Program-made: the position numbers and the translations under genes
Assembly (NCBI RefSeq): GCF_007859205.1
Contig: NZ_VOHP01000002.1
Span: 62,001-126,000, forward strand
Direction of reading: 5' to 3'
DNA from: Streptococcus sp. sy004
GTDB lineage: Bacteria; Bacillota; Bacilli; Lactobacillales; Streptococcaceae
DNA length: 64,000 nt
The notes under the pieces: model-generated
The model's input: only the letters and a program-made list of their open reading frames with translations
The model's database searches: none
Told to the model about the DNA's origin: nothing
Shown: piece by piece, positions 39,842-47,959 of the stretch
How the letters are laid out: each line of letters opens with the position of its first letter
How positions within the stretch are numbered: the stretch's first letter is position 1

Positions 39842-40273
39842 TTAGAAATAATCTTTTAACTCTTGTTTTAAAACATCTAGAGCTTTTTGATAATGGCTCT
39901 TAACCGTTTTATGACTCTTGAATCGAGTTTCTTTGGTTAATTGAAGTGTAGAGGTGTTGTAAATAGCGATTTCGATGACAATATGTAAATCATCTATTGA
40001 CAGTGTTGATAAAGCTCGGCAAATCCGTTCATTTTGTTCTTTTAGAAGTAAATGTTTCAGAGGTTCATGGCGATAATCTGAATACATGTCAATAATATTA
40101 GTAGGTCTTCCTAATCGTTCAATAGTTGCATCCAAACTAAGTAAGTGATATTTGCGATCTTGACGTTTAAGATTGTCTAATGGTTGATTAAGTAAGTGTG
40201 AGACTGTTTTCCAATCATCATTATTTGCAGCTTCTATTATTTTTTGATGACGGCGTTCTGTTACTTTAGACAT
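39842..40273 (-). CDS. Sigma-70 region 4-like protein of the IME
   Basis: A 143-residue basic protein. The C-terminal part resembles sigma-factor region 4 or a related HTH (NERICRALSTLSIDDLHIVIEIAIYN, then TKETRFKSHKTVKSHYQKALDVL). Similar small proteins occur as regulators in Tn916-like and other streptococcal elements. The open frame extends upstream, but ATG 40273 has AAAGAGG at a good distance. It probably regulates the transfer genes. Confidence 0.65.
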   Translation of the reverse strand: MSKVTERRHQKIIEAANNDDWKTVSHLLNQPLDNLKRQDRKYHLLSLDATIERLGRPTNIIDMYSDYRHEPLKHLLLKEQNERICRALSTLSIDDLHIVIEIAIYNTSTLQLTKETRFKSHKTVKSHYQKALDVLKQELKDYF

Positions 40274-40521
40274 ACTATGCCTCTTTCTAACAGTTTCTTT
40301 ATAGGACAAATAGAAACAGTTATGAGCAGTAGTTTTGAACGCCTTGGCATAAAAGTACGCCAAATAAACGGCAAAACCATTTATGCAAGATATGACCGTT
40401 ATCGTCATATCATCATAATTAGTTTCAATCCGTCCATTTGATGCGCATCATATAGAACTGTGATTATTTTTTATCAAGAATAATTCCTTGATGTTTTCAT
40501 CATAAAACAGATAAGAAAAGA

Positions 40522-40548
40522 AGACCATGACCTCTCAGGTCATGGTCT
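40522..40548. repeat. 12-bp perfect inverted repeat
   Basis: AGACCATGACCT / AGGTCATGGTCT with a 3-nt loop. It has no T run on either side, so it is not an obvious terminator. The core is shared with the hairpin at 40629-40643. Confidence 0.85.
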
Positions 40549-40628
40549 ATAAAGCGTATAACTAAACGATTTATAAGCTTTTAGTCAGGTTATAAAAAGT
40601 TAAAATCTTTATTTTTACAGTAGAAAAA

Positions 40629-40643
40629 TGACCTCACAGGTCA
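40629..40643. repeat. Short inverted repeat related to 40522-40548
   Basis: TGACCT-CAC-AGGTCA, followed by AAAAAATA. Confidence 0.75.
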
Positions 40644-40708
40644 AAAAATAAGAAAAAAAATTTAATTATTTTTTAAAAAAGAAGTAGATATGTACTTTGA
40701 CAAGAAAA

Positions 40709-40734
40709 AACAACCCAGCTTTTGCTAGGTTGTT
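40709..40734. terminator. Hairpin, possible terminator
   Basis: AACAACC and GGTTGTT enclose an inner AGC/GCT stem. On the minus strand it is followed by a T run. Confidence 0.55.
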
Positions 40735-40817
40735 AGAGGTAGATATGGAGCTAAAAAACAAAGAGTTCAAAAAGTATTCTGACAAGAAAAGAGTTGACTA
40801 GTTTTTCATAGTAATAG

Positions 40818-40842
40818 AAAAAAGACCATTAAGGTCTTTTTT
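40818..40842 (-). terminator. Terminator after the toxin gene
   Basis: AAAAAAGACC / GGTCTTTTTT with a 5-nt loop. It has T runs in both directions and lies 15 nt after the toxin stop. Confidence 0.8.
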
Positions 40843-40856
40843 TGTCAGTTTTTGAT

Positions 40857-41339
40857 TTAAAGAATTTGTAATATATCATGGAAATATTTTAAAGTTGAAT
40901 AAGCATATCTTTTTTGATATTTTTGTTTATTTAATGTGATATGATGCTGATTATGATTGATATAATCATCTAAATATCTTGTCATTTCAGAAATAATACG
41001 TTTTGATTGACTCATTGCTTCAATATATTCATCTTTATCGATAAGCACATGGCTTGTACTTAAATATCTAGCTGAATTTTGTATGATTACCATTTTTGAA
41101 TAATCTAGACCAGAGAGAGAACGACGTGAGCGACTTGTATTTCTAAAATGATAACCATTTCGATGTTTCATCTGACTGCGAAATGGAACACAAATAAAAT
41201 AATCTTTATACTCAACAACAATACAGTTATAAGTACGATTTCCACTAGGTTTTAGAATTTCAGGAAATCTATTGTGTGGATAATCTTTGTAAAAATCACT
41301 TGTTAAAGTATATAGTTCTTGTTCATATTGAAGTGTCAA
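40857..41339 (-). CDS. Type III toxin, ToxN/CptN/TenpN-like endoribonuclease
   Basis: A 160-residue protein resembling the CptN/TenpN branch of type III toxins: LYTLTSDFYKDYPHNRFPEI at the start, VEYKDYFICVPFRSQMKHRNG, the conserved GLDYSKMVII, a DKDEY stretch and a C-terminal YSTLKYFHDIL. These toxins cut RNA and are held inactive by a repeat RNA. The start is TTG at 41339, 8 nt after AAGGAG. Directly upstream are a terminator hairpin, two 53-nt repeats and a promoter on the same strand, the standard type III operon. The family is assigned from memory of the motifs, supported by the gene arrangement. Confidence 0.78.
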   Translation of the reverse strand: MTLQYEQELYTLTSDFYKDYPHNRFPEILKPSGNRTYNCIVVEYKDYFICVPFRSQMKHRNGYHFRNTSRSRRSLSGLDYSKMVIIQNSARYLSTSHVLIDKDEYIEAMSQSKRIISEMTRYLDDYINHNQHHITLNKQKYQKRYAYSTLKYFHDILQIL

Positions 41340-41357
41340 CTTTATTACTCCTTATGT

Positions 41358-41388
41358 AAAAAATGATAGAGAGGAACTCTCTATCATT
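41358..41388 (-). terminator. Terminator between antitoxin RNA and toxin
   Basis: A perfect 12-bp stem (41362-41373 with 41377-41388) with a 3-nt loop, followed on the minus strand by T residues. In type III systems this partial terminator sets the excess of antitoxin RNA over toxin mRNA. Confidence 0.88.
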
Positions 41389-41391
41389 AAC

Positions 41392-41503
41392 ATCGTTTCG
41401 GTCAATTTTTATTTGGTAAAGGAGTCAGAACCGTCACTCCTATCATCGTTTCGGTCAATTTTTATTTGGTAAAGGAGTCAGAACCGTCACTCCTATCATC
41501 GTT
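41392..41503 (-). ncRNA. Type III antitoxin RNA: two 53-nt repeats plus a partial copy
   Basis: Units 41392-41444 and 41445-41497 are identical; 41498-41503 repeats the first six bases. On the minus strand each unit has the stem GGAGT/ACTCC whose loop contains CGGTT, able to pair with the downstream GACCG, an H-type pseudoknot as in known type III antitoxins. A promoter precedes it and a terminator follows, then the toxin gene. Confidence 0.82.
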
Positions 41504-41522
41504 AACGATGTTTACTATCTTA

Positions 41523-41551
41523 AGTATAGATTACAAATGATACTTTGTCAA
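41523..41551 (-). promoter_or_regulatory. Promoter of the antitoxin RNA/toxin operon
   Basis: On the minus strand: TTGACA (41551-41546), 17-nt spacer, TATACT (41528-41523). It is near consensus and about 20 nt before the repeats, as expected for a strongly made RNA antitoxin. Confidence 0.8.
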
Positions 41552-41562
41552 ATAAAACTCTC

Positions 41563-42465
41563 TTATCCATACAATTCTTTTCCGGTATAATTGAGTTCTT
41601 GTACTTTTTGATGAAATAAGGCTAATTCTTCTCGGTAATGGGGTTCAAACTGTTGACTTAATGTTAACCACTCGATAATCACCCGAGCTTTTGAAAGTCC
41701 TTCTACTTTGTTTTGACGTAATAGATGATAAGTTTCTTCCATCTCAAGACAAATCATTTCATAGGTTTGCTGATATTTAAAAAGATAAGGTTTTGACCTA
41801 ATTTTTTTAATTAACAAGTCTGCTCGTAAATAATAACCACGTTTAGAAAAATAGCCCACAGTCGCAATCAGGATTCGTTGAGCACTTTTTACTTGTTCAA
41901 GTGTACTTTGTTTGGAATAAACCTCAAGAAAGTGTTTAGTCATTCGTTTGACAAACTGGTAAGGACAGGCTTCAATAATACACAAGTAAAAATCTGTTTC
42001 AATATGATTCAGTAAGCTAAGGTATTCTCGACTTTCTATCTCATTGATAAAGTGTCTAATTTCTTTTTCATAAGTCTTAAAGTTTTCAACTTGTCCCCTA
42101 GCCTTTAAATAAAAGAGTTTTTGTTCCAAGTCATACTGGAAAGGATTGTCTTGTCTAATGTTCTCCATATCAGAACTGACTTTTTTGGCTTGTTGTTGAA
42201 CTTCAATTGGGCTAATCGCTAACTTTTCCATAGCAATTCTACCTTGATAGAGTCTATCCTGATGATGAATTTGAGCAAAATCCACCCAATCAAGACCAAT
42301 AGTAATCAAAAGACGTGAGAAGTTCTCTAAGCTAATACTACTTTCTCCTCTTTCAAAGCGTCCTAAAAATTGAGCAGAAACGACTTCTCCAGCGGCAGCT
42401 TTGATTGATAAGTCTCTTTTTTCTCTCAACTGACGAAAAACTTTTCCAAAATGATGAGGCATCAT
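41563..42465 (-). CDS. Rgg/GadR/MutR-family transcriptional regulator
   Basis: A 300-residue protein: N-terminal XRE-type HTH (FGKVFRQLREKRDLSIKAAAGEVVSAQFLGRFERGESSISLENF) and a long all-helical C-terminal domain of the Rgg type, which in many streptococci binds short peptide pheromones. The start is at or near 42465 after AGGAGG. It is divergent from the surface-protein operon across a 340-bp gap with a 17-G run and so is its likely regulator. No adjacent short hydrophobic pheromone gene was seen. Confidence 0.88.
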   Translation of the reverse strand: MMPHHFGKVFRQLREKRDLSIKAAAGEVVSAQFLGRFERGESSISLENFSRLLITIGLDWVDFAQIHHQDRLYQGRIAMEKLAISPIEVQQQAKKVSSDMENIRQDNPFQYDLEQKLFYLKARGQVENFKTYEKEIRHFINEIESREYLSLLNHIETDFYLCIIEACPYQFVKRMTKHFLEVYSKQSTLEQVKSAQRILIATVGYFSKRGYYLRADLLIKKIRSKPYLFKYQQTYEMICLEMEETYHLLRQNKVEGLSKARVIIEWLTLSQQFEPHYREELALFHQKVQELNYTGKELYG

Positions 42466-42804
42466 TTCCTCCTGTTGTTCTTTTTTTCATCATATCATAT
42501 TTAAGCCTCAACCAAAAATAGAGACAACCTATAGGTAGCAAAAATCAAAAATCGGGGGGGGGGGGGGGGGTACCCCTTTTAGATGTATTTTGAACCTATA
42601 TGCACCACCTTTAACAAGGGGTCATGTGCCTATGATAAACTGATGATGTAAGACTTAAGTGAGATAGATCTTTGACAATTGAATAGCTGATAGAGAGGGA
42701 GGAGAGTAGGCCAATCTATCAGAAAAAGTAGGCAAAGGTCTAAATCTGACATTAAGTGCTTACGCAAACATTTTTTAAAATCATCATGTTGAAAGGAGTA
42801 AAGG
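42466..42804. promoter_or_regulatory. Divergent regulatory region with G tract and structured leader
   Basis: A gene-free gap between the Rgg-type regulator and the LPXTG operon. It contains the 17-G tract, a candidate plus-strand -10 (TATGAT, 42631-42636; TTAACA at 42611-42616 is only 14 nt away), and a leader with nested inverted repeats (42666-42674 with 42733-42741; 42687-42694 with 42715-42722). AAAGGAG lies before the ATG at 42805. Confidence 0.6.
42554..42570. repeat. Homopolymeric G tract, 17 nt
   Basis: Seventeen consecutive G, the longest homopolymer I noticed in the window, about 40 nt upstream of the candidate -35 of the surface-protein operon and about 90 nt upstream of the Rgg-type start. 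Tracts of this length usually vary in copy number. Confidence 0.95.
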
Positions 42805-45195
42805 ATGATCACAAAAAAAACAAAAACAATCCTAGCTGCTGGTACCATCGCAACACTTGGCTTAGCAAGTAATGTAAAAGCCGAAGAAGTAGCAGTACCT
42901 ACTAGCCAACCAGTCGCTGAAACCCAAACGCAAGAAGCTGTAGTGACTGCTGAGCAGGTCACAGAAGCACAAACGACGGTTGACACCGCAAGCAACCAAG
43001 TTATGGTCGCAACAACAGCCGTTGATACCGCTCAAACGGCTGTCGATACGGCTCAAGCTGATAGCACACAAGCCGCTACCAATCTTGAAACGGCGCAAAC
43101 CCTTCTTGCTCAAGCTGAAGAACAAGCCACTCAAATAGAAACAGCACCAACAGTAGAAGAAACCCTTATGGTTAAGGATTCAGTATCCCTACCACAAGAG
43201 GAGTTTTCAAAAGCCCAAGGTGTCACCATCAAAACAGAAGATGAAGAGTACATGGGCGTAACTATCAAAGGTAGTGATGTTGTTGGCGACCCTAACAACT
43301 CATGGTCATACTCGGGCGAGGTTGAAGAAGTGGTTGAATTAACCCCCGAACAAGCCAAGTCACTTAAAGAAACTGGTGATTTTGAGTACACCCCAGATAT
43401 GGAAAAAGTATCTGAGTATATGGCCAAGTACATCAACGAGTTTAACGAAGCGAACGGTATTACGGCAAATGTTGTCGCAGATAGTGACGCCATTCGTGCT
43501 GCTCAAGCCCGTGCTGAAGAAAACGCTGAGCGTAATGAAATGACGCATTCATCAAAACTATACGTGAGAAACACAGACAATGATGAAGTCGGTAACTACT
43601 GGATGACTGATCGTTCCGGTGAAATTATCACTAAAGATAAAGTGAAGTCTACAGAAAACGCCAGTCAGGGTGTTCTTTTTTTTGAAAAAAATGAAAACGC
43701 CTACAGTGACGGATTAGCTGCACATGTTGCTGGTAAAAAGCTTAATCAATTATCTGCAACGGACACATCATACAGTAACATTCGCTCAGACAAAGAATTA
43801 GCTAATTATCTATTCCTAGGATGGTTTGCTGATACACGTAATGTTGAATTAAAGTCAAACGAGCGTCGCCAACAACTCATTGATATGACAACTGGTAAGA
43901 CGGAAAGCAACCCATTCACTCAAGCACGCGCTGTCGGTCACCGCACAGCCATGATGGGTCGTGTGGGTTATGTTGGCGTAGGTCTAGCTAAAAATGCTAA
44001 CGAAGACCAAACTAATCCAAATGGTATTTACCAAGCTATTATGACCTTCATGTATGATAATACACTAGAGGCTCGCCGTAAGGATGAAGACTTCACAAAT
44101 AACAAAGTTAATGGTGGTAGTCGCTTTGACGCCAACTTCAACAAATTGTCTTACGCCATGGTTGACAAAAACCTGACAGCAACTACCTACAACATGGATG
44201 GTTCTGTTAACTCAACAGCTAAAGTTGACCCAACTTTTGTGCAATACTACAAGGGTAAAGAAGTAGTCGCAGGTCCACGCCGCACTTACCGTTTTGTGGT
44301 TAAGTCAGACACTGAAACTCTAAAAGCTGAAACACAGGCAAACCTTACCAAAGCTAAAGCATTAGTTGCTAAAGCTAGTGAGCAAAAAGTCGCAGCAGAC
44401 GCTAGCCTAACCGCAGCCCTAGCTAGTCTTGAAGCTAAGCGTCAAACCTTAAAAGAAGCCCTTCTTGCGCGTGATGAGGCAGTTAACACCTACAACAAGC
44501 TTAAAGGCATCTATGACGCACAAGCCCTGTTAGCTGACAGTAAGGGTGAAGAAGTTGTTGAAACTAAACCAGTTGAATCAGCTAAACCAACTGAAACTAA
44601 ACCAGTTGAATCAACTAAACCAACTGAAACTAAACCAGTTGAAACACCAGCTAAACCAACTGAAGTAAAACCAGTTGAAGTACCAGCTAAACAAACTGAA
44701 ACAAAACCAGTTGAAACCCCAGCTAAACCAACTGAAGCAAAACCAGTTGAACCAGCTAAACCAACGGAAACTAAACCAGTTGATGTACCAGCTAAACCAA
44801 CTGAAACTAAACCAGTTGAAACACCAGCTAAACCAACTGAAGTAAAACCAGTTGAAACCCCAGCTAAGCCAACTGAAGCAAAACCAGTTGAAACAGTGAA
44901 ACCAACTGAAACTAAACCAGTTGAAGTACCAACTACACCAACGGAAACTAAACCAGTTGAGACATTACGTCATAAACCTATAATGAACTCTTTTGCTCAA
45001 AGCAACCCACAAGACTATCAAAAATTAGTCAATAAAGTGAATCAAGCAATGAGTAAGCCAGTAACTGATGATACAAACACAGAAAAACGTTTGCCACAAA
45101 CAGGAGTAAAAGAAACTAGTTTCCTTGCTCTTATTGGAGTTACACTCCTTGGTCTAGTCGGATTAAAACAAAAGAAAGCACGTTGGGAGGAATAA
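42805..45195 (+). CDS. LPXTG-anchored surface protein, SEC10/PgrA-like, on the IME
   Basis: A 796-residue cell-wall protein: signal peptide (cleavage near NVKAEE), an Ala/Thr/Gln-rich helical region (about 30-115), a globular part (about 195-500; RAAQARAEENAERN, HRTAMMGRVGYVGVG, CAP-like in flavour), a second coiled coil (about 510-580), a Pro-rich repeat region of KPVE/KPTE units (about 585-715), the module AQSNPQDYQKLVNKVNQAM, and LPQTG with a membrane segment and basic tail. Such proteins act as adhesins or surface-exclusion factors on mobile elements. RNase H and ImmA/IrrE genes follow in the same operon. Confidence 0.88.
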   Translation: MITKKTKTILAAGTIATLGLASNVKAEEVAVPTSQPVAETQTQEAVVTAEQVTEAQTTVDTASNQVMVATTAVDTAQTAVDTAQADSTQAATNLETAQTLLAQAEEQATQIETAPTVEETLMVKDSVSLPQEEFSKAQGVTIKTEDEEYMGVTIKGSDVVGDPNNSWSYSGEVEEVVELTPEQAKSLKETGDFEYTPDMEKVSEYMAKYINEFNEANGITANVVADSDAIRAAQARAEENAERNEMTHSSKLYVRNTDNDEVGNYWMTDRSGEIITKDKVKSTENASQGVLFFEKNENAYSDGLAAHVAGKKLNQLSATDTSYSNIRSDKELANYLFLGWFADTRNVELKSNERRQQLIDMTTGKTESNPFTQARAVGHRTAMMGRVGYVGVGLAKNANEDQTNPNGIYQAIMTFMYDNTLEARRKDEDFTNNKVNGGSRFDANFNKLSYAMVDKNLTATTYNMDGSVNSTAKVDPTFVQYYKGKEVVAGPRRTYRFVVKSDTETLKAETQANLTKAKALVAKASEQKVAADASLTAALASLEAKRQTLKEALLARDEAVNTYNKLKGIYDAQALLADSKGEEVVETKPVESAKPTETKPVESTKPTETKPVETPAKPTEVKPVEVPAKQTETKPVETPAKPTEAKPVEPAKPTETKPVDVPAKPTETKPVETPAKPTEVKPVETPAKPTEAKPVETVKPTETKPVEVPTTPTETKPVETLRHKPIMNSFAQSNPQDYQKLVNKVNQAMSKPVTDDTNTEKRLPQTGVKETSFLALIGVTLLGLVGLKQKKARWEE
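44565..44965 (+). repeat. KPVE/PAKPTE coding repeats
   Basis: About ten imperfect units of 36-45 nt encoding variants of KPTETKPVE(T/V)PA, a proline-rich wall-spanning stalk. Unit number could vary by recombination. Confidence 0.85.
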
Positions 45196-45197
45196 CA

Positions 45198-45809
45198 ATG
45201 GCGAAAAATAGATACTACGCAGTAAGAAACGGAAGAAAACCTGGAATCTATACTAGTTGGCCAGAAGCTGAACAAGAAGTGAAAAGCTTCTCTAATGCAG
45301 AGTTTAAAGGCTTTCCTACTTTGGAAGAGGCAGAAGCCTACATGTTGCCAAAAGATGCACAAATGATTGACATGACAAGTAAAGAATTAGAAATCTATGT
45401 AGATGGTTCTTTTGATTCAGAATCTCAAATCTATGGTAGTGGAATTGTTATCCTAAAAGACGACCAAGTCATTGAAGAATTAGCGATTCCAAGTCAAGAC
45501 GATAGCTTTGTAGAGAGTTATCAAGTTGCAGGTGAAGTGCTCTCTGTTATTCATGCGCTAACATGGATGAAAGAACAGGGTTATACAAGTGCAGCCATCT
45601 ATTATGACTATATAGGAATTGAAGAATGGGTAACTGGAGGTTGGAAGGCAGAAAAACCAATTTCCAAATACTACGTTAAACGTTATCAAGAACTTGTAGA
45701 TGGCTTAGATATTGATTTCATCAAGGTTAAAGCACATTCTGGCGTGACTTATAATGATCGAGCAGATAACTTAGCTAATCAGGCGATTGCATCAAGGAGG
45801 TCTCTTTGA
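45198..45809 (+). CDS. Ribonuclease H with viroplasmin-like N-terminal domain
   Basis: A 203-residue RNase HI: an N-terminal hybrid-binding (viroplasmin/HBD) domain (YYAVRNGRKPGIYTSWPEAEQEVKSF...FPTLEEAEAY) and a C-terminal RNase H domain with catalytic acidic residues in IYVDGSFD, GEVLSVIHAL, YYDYIGIEEW and VKAHSGVTYNDRAD. It cuts RNA in RNA-DNA hybrids. The ATG 45198 has GGAGG at a good distance and is 2 nt after the surface-protein stop, so it is in the same operon. Its presence as mobile-element cargo is unusual. Confidence 0.9.
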   Translation: MAKNRYYAVRNGRKPGIYTSWPEAEQEVKSFSNAEFKGFPTLEEAEAYMLPKDAQMIDMTSKELEIYVDGSFDSESQIYGSGIVILKDDQVIEELAIPSQDDSFVESYQVAGEVLSVIHALTWMKEQGYTSAAIYYDYIGIEEWVTGGWKAEKPISKYYVKRYQELVDGLDIDFIKVKAHSGVTYNDRADNLANQAIASRRSL

Positions 45810-47559
45810 AGAGCAACGTCAAGAACTTTTAGCCCGATTTGAAAATGGAAGTGCTCAACCCTTAAAAGAAAATCAAGAACTGAAACGCACGTTAAAAGAA
45901 AAGTATCATCAAGCTCTTAGAACTTGTTTAGATGAGTATTCTCTATCAGAAAAATATGTGATTGAAGGAGCAAGCTACGAATCAGTAACTTGCTTGCAAT
46001 CAACTTTAGAAACAATTACTCTTGATTTGGAAATTGAGTGCTACCTATATAATCGTGAGACGTATCAACCAAATACAGATGCTGCCATGCGACGTTGCCT
46101 ACTGAAAGTTGTCTTAGATTTGAACGTAAGTCAGCCGATTGAAAAAAGTGAGATTAAATCTGTCTATGAAAAAAGACAAGGTCAGTTTAAACTCGCTTCA
46201 GATGAACTGGAGTGGGTAGCAGAGCGATTTGTTAGTCGTTATTTCCCCGAAAACCCAGTAACCCCTCAACCGTTGGATTACATGGCTTTAGTTGATAAAA
46301 TGAACTTAACGTTAGTTGAAACAGATACACTAGATGTTCTTGGAAAGATTTATATTGTAGATGATCCTGAAACACAATTTAAGGCAGGAACAATCTTAAT
46401 CAACAAATCTCATTCTCGTCATCAGAAACAAGGTGTTTTGGCAAATACAATTGTGCACGAATGTTTACATTGGCATTTGCACCGTGTAGCTCATAAGGAC
46501 TTAGAAGTCGCAAGTCATCAAATTGAGGCTGATAGCCATAGCTATATTGAATATCAAGCTAATAGTATTGCAAATAAAGTTCTTTTGCCTAAAACAAGCT
46601 TTATCAAAAAGGTTGAAGAAGTCACTGAAGAGCAAAAACAACTCTATCCAGAGGCAGATGAACTGCTTATAATGAAGAAAGTCATTAATCAATTGAAAGA
46701 CTTTTTTGGAGTCTCTCGACAAGCAGTTAAAATTCGTTTGACACACTTAGGTTATGAGTTGGCTAGAGGAGTTTATGAGTGGGTAGATTCAGCCTATGTA
46801 CCAGCTCATAGTTGGAAATCAGGTTTTCTAAATGCTAAGCAAACGTTTTGCATTAGTGAAAAAGAATTGGAAAAACTAAAGCAAGAAAACCCTAAATTAC
46901 GTCAAGCCTTAGAATATGGAGCCTTGGTTTATGTTGAATCTCATCTTTGTAAAAATCACCCTGACTATTTAAGAATAAAGGCACAAAAGGGTGACTTTAA
47001 AATGGTATTGACTGACTATGCCAGAAAGCACATGGATGAAGCTTGTATAGTTCTCACTAAAAATTATGCTCAGACTGAAATAGCTATTGAGATGATGACT
47101 TCATTAAATCGTCCAGCTTTGCTAGAAAAAGTTATTATCAAAAATGTAAATTTAGATAGTTTACAACTAAAGGATTACGAAGAAGTGGGTCAGTTATTGC
47201 AAAAGATGCCATATCAACTTGGTGAGGCACTTAAATATTTGATGAAAGAATTCGATGTTAAAAATGAAGAACTAGCGGCTGATATAGGTGTGGCTACTGA
47301 GACCATCTCTAAGATTAGAAATGATAAGATGAAACCTACTATAGAAATGGTGGTTGCTATTTGTATTGGTCTTTCTCTTCCATACCGGTTTAGTGAGCGC
47401 TTATTACAATCAGCGTTTCATAGTTTATGGATGGGTAATCCATTACATTTATTGTATGAGGAATTTTTGCGTATAGCAACATCACCAAATGTAACGGTTG
47501 AATCTTGTAATCGATTATTAAAAAATAATGGTCGTTCTCCTCTTACCGAAGGTATTTGA
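45787..47559 (+). CDS. ImmA/IrrE-family metallopeptidase with HTH domain
   Basis: A 590-residue protein. An N-terminal region of unknown function (1-160) is followed by an ImmA/IrrE zinc peptidase domain (about 170-330; VHECLHWHLHR with the HExxH motif, then a conserved Glu region) and a C-terminal XRE-type HTH (about 490-540; VKNEELAADIGVATETISKIRNDKMKPTIEM). ImmA/IrrE enzymes cut repressors to switch on genes after stress or excision signals. The start is uncertain: TTG 45787 overlaps the RNase H gene and has only a weak ribosome binding site. Confidence 0.85.
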   Translation: MHQGGLFEEQRQELLARFENGSAQPLKENQELKRTLKEKYHQALRTCLDEYSLSEKYVIEGASYESVTCLQSTLETITLDLEIECYLYNRETYQPNTDAAMRRCLLKVVLDLNVSQPIEKSEIKSVYEKRQGQFKLASDELEWVAERFVSRYFPENPVTPQPLDYMALVDKMNLTLVETDTLDVLGKIYIVDDPETQFKAGTILINKSHSRHQKQGVLANTIVHECLHWHLHRVAHKDLEVASHQIEADSHSYIEYQANSIANKVLLPKTSFIKKVEEVTEEQKQLYPEADELLIMKKVINQLKDFFGVSRQAVKIRLTHLGYELARGVYEWVDSAYVPAHSWKSGFLNAKQTFCISEKELEKLKQENPKLRQALEYGALVYVESHLCKNHPDYLRIKAQKGDFKMVLTDYARKHMDEACIVLTKNYAQTEIAIEMMTSLNRPALLEKVIIKNVNLDSLQLKDYEEVGQLLQKMPYQLGEALKYLMKEFDVKNEELAADIGVATETISKIRNDKMKPTIEMVVAICIGLSLPYRFSERLLQSAFHSLWMGNPLHLLYEEFLRIATSPNVTVESCNRLLKNNGRSPLTEGI

Positions 47560-47606
47560 TTAAAGAAACAATTCACTTAATTAGGAATATGTTTTTAAGT
47601 GATATT

Positions 47607-47638
47607 AAAACCCTTAACTAGATAGTTAAGGGTTTTTT
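47607..47638 (+). terminator. Terminator after ImmA/IrrE gene
   Basis: CCCTTAACT / AGTTAAGGG within a longer stem, followed by TTTTTT. Confidence 0.85.
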
Positions 47639-47770
47639 ATATGTTAAAATGTGACTTTAATTGTTCATATAGATGGATATTCAAGTCAAAATTTGATTTG
47701 TCTAAATTCAATTTATTTTAGTAAAATAACTAATGTATAGAGGGATAATCTAATTATAAAAGTAGAAATT

Positions 47771-47804
47771 AAAACAAGCTCTAGTAATTACTAGAGCTTG
47801 TTTT
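47771..47804. terminator. Perfect 34-bp palindrome
   Basis: Two perfect 17-bp arms with no loop (AAAACAAGCTCTAGTAA and its complement), with A and T ends on both sides. It is a bidirectional terminator or an end structure of the element. Confidence 0.75.
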
Positions 47805-47840
47805 CTTTTATATATCCGAATGTCTAAATTTATTTCACAA

Positions 47841-47865
47841 AAAATGTAGTCAAAAATGTAGTCAT
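47841..47865. repeat. Right copy of 25-bp internal direct repeat
   Basis: Identical to 35318-35342, same orientation; two ATGTAGTCA units. It is a candidate integrase arm site at the right end. Confidence 0.85.
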
Positions 47866-47959
47866 TCGATTGATTTTTATTGAAATACAGTGAAATTTGA
47901 AATTTCAAGAATCCCTTTAAATCAAGGTTTTTACCGTCCTATTGACGTGTACTGACCCA

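Larger units (their letters stand above)
40274..40856. other. Gene-poor stretch of the IME with several hairpins
   Basis: About 580 bp without a convincing gene. It contains four hairpins: 40522-40548, 40629-40643, 40709-40734 and 40818-40842. The first two share the core GACCT-ctc/cac-AGGTC. The last is the toxin terminator; the others may be terminators, binding sites or a single-strand origin. A short plus-strand frame (40322-40441) has no ribosome binding site and is not called. Confidence 0.6.
47560..47959. other. Right end of the IME, gene-free
   Basis: About 400 bp with two terminator palindromes (47607-47638, 47771-47804), the right 25-bp direct repeat (47841-47865), and AT-rich sequence leading to the att core in rpmG. 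No gene is seen. Confidence 0.8.

Noticed and set aside
40322-40441. Short plus-strand gene opposite the sigma-like gene
   Set aside because: No ribosome binding site, opposite to the operon, and partly antisense to the upstream region of a better-supported gene.
41392-41503. CRISPR array
   Set aside because: The two 53-nt repeats are directly adjacent with no spacers and lie in front of a toxin gene.
35347-47559. Complete conjugative element (ICE)
   Set aside because: No VirB4-like ATPase, VirB6/VirB8-like or CHAP/lysozyme transfer proteins are present, so it is called an IME.
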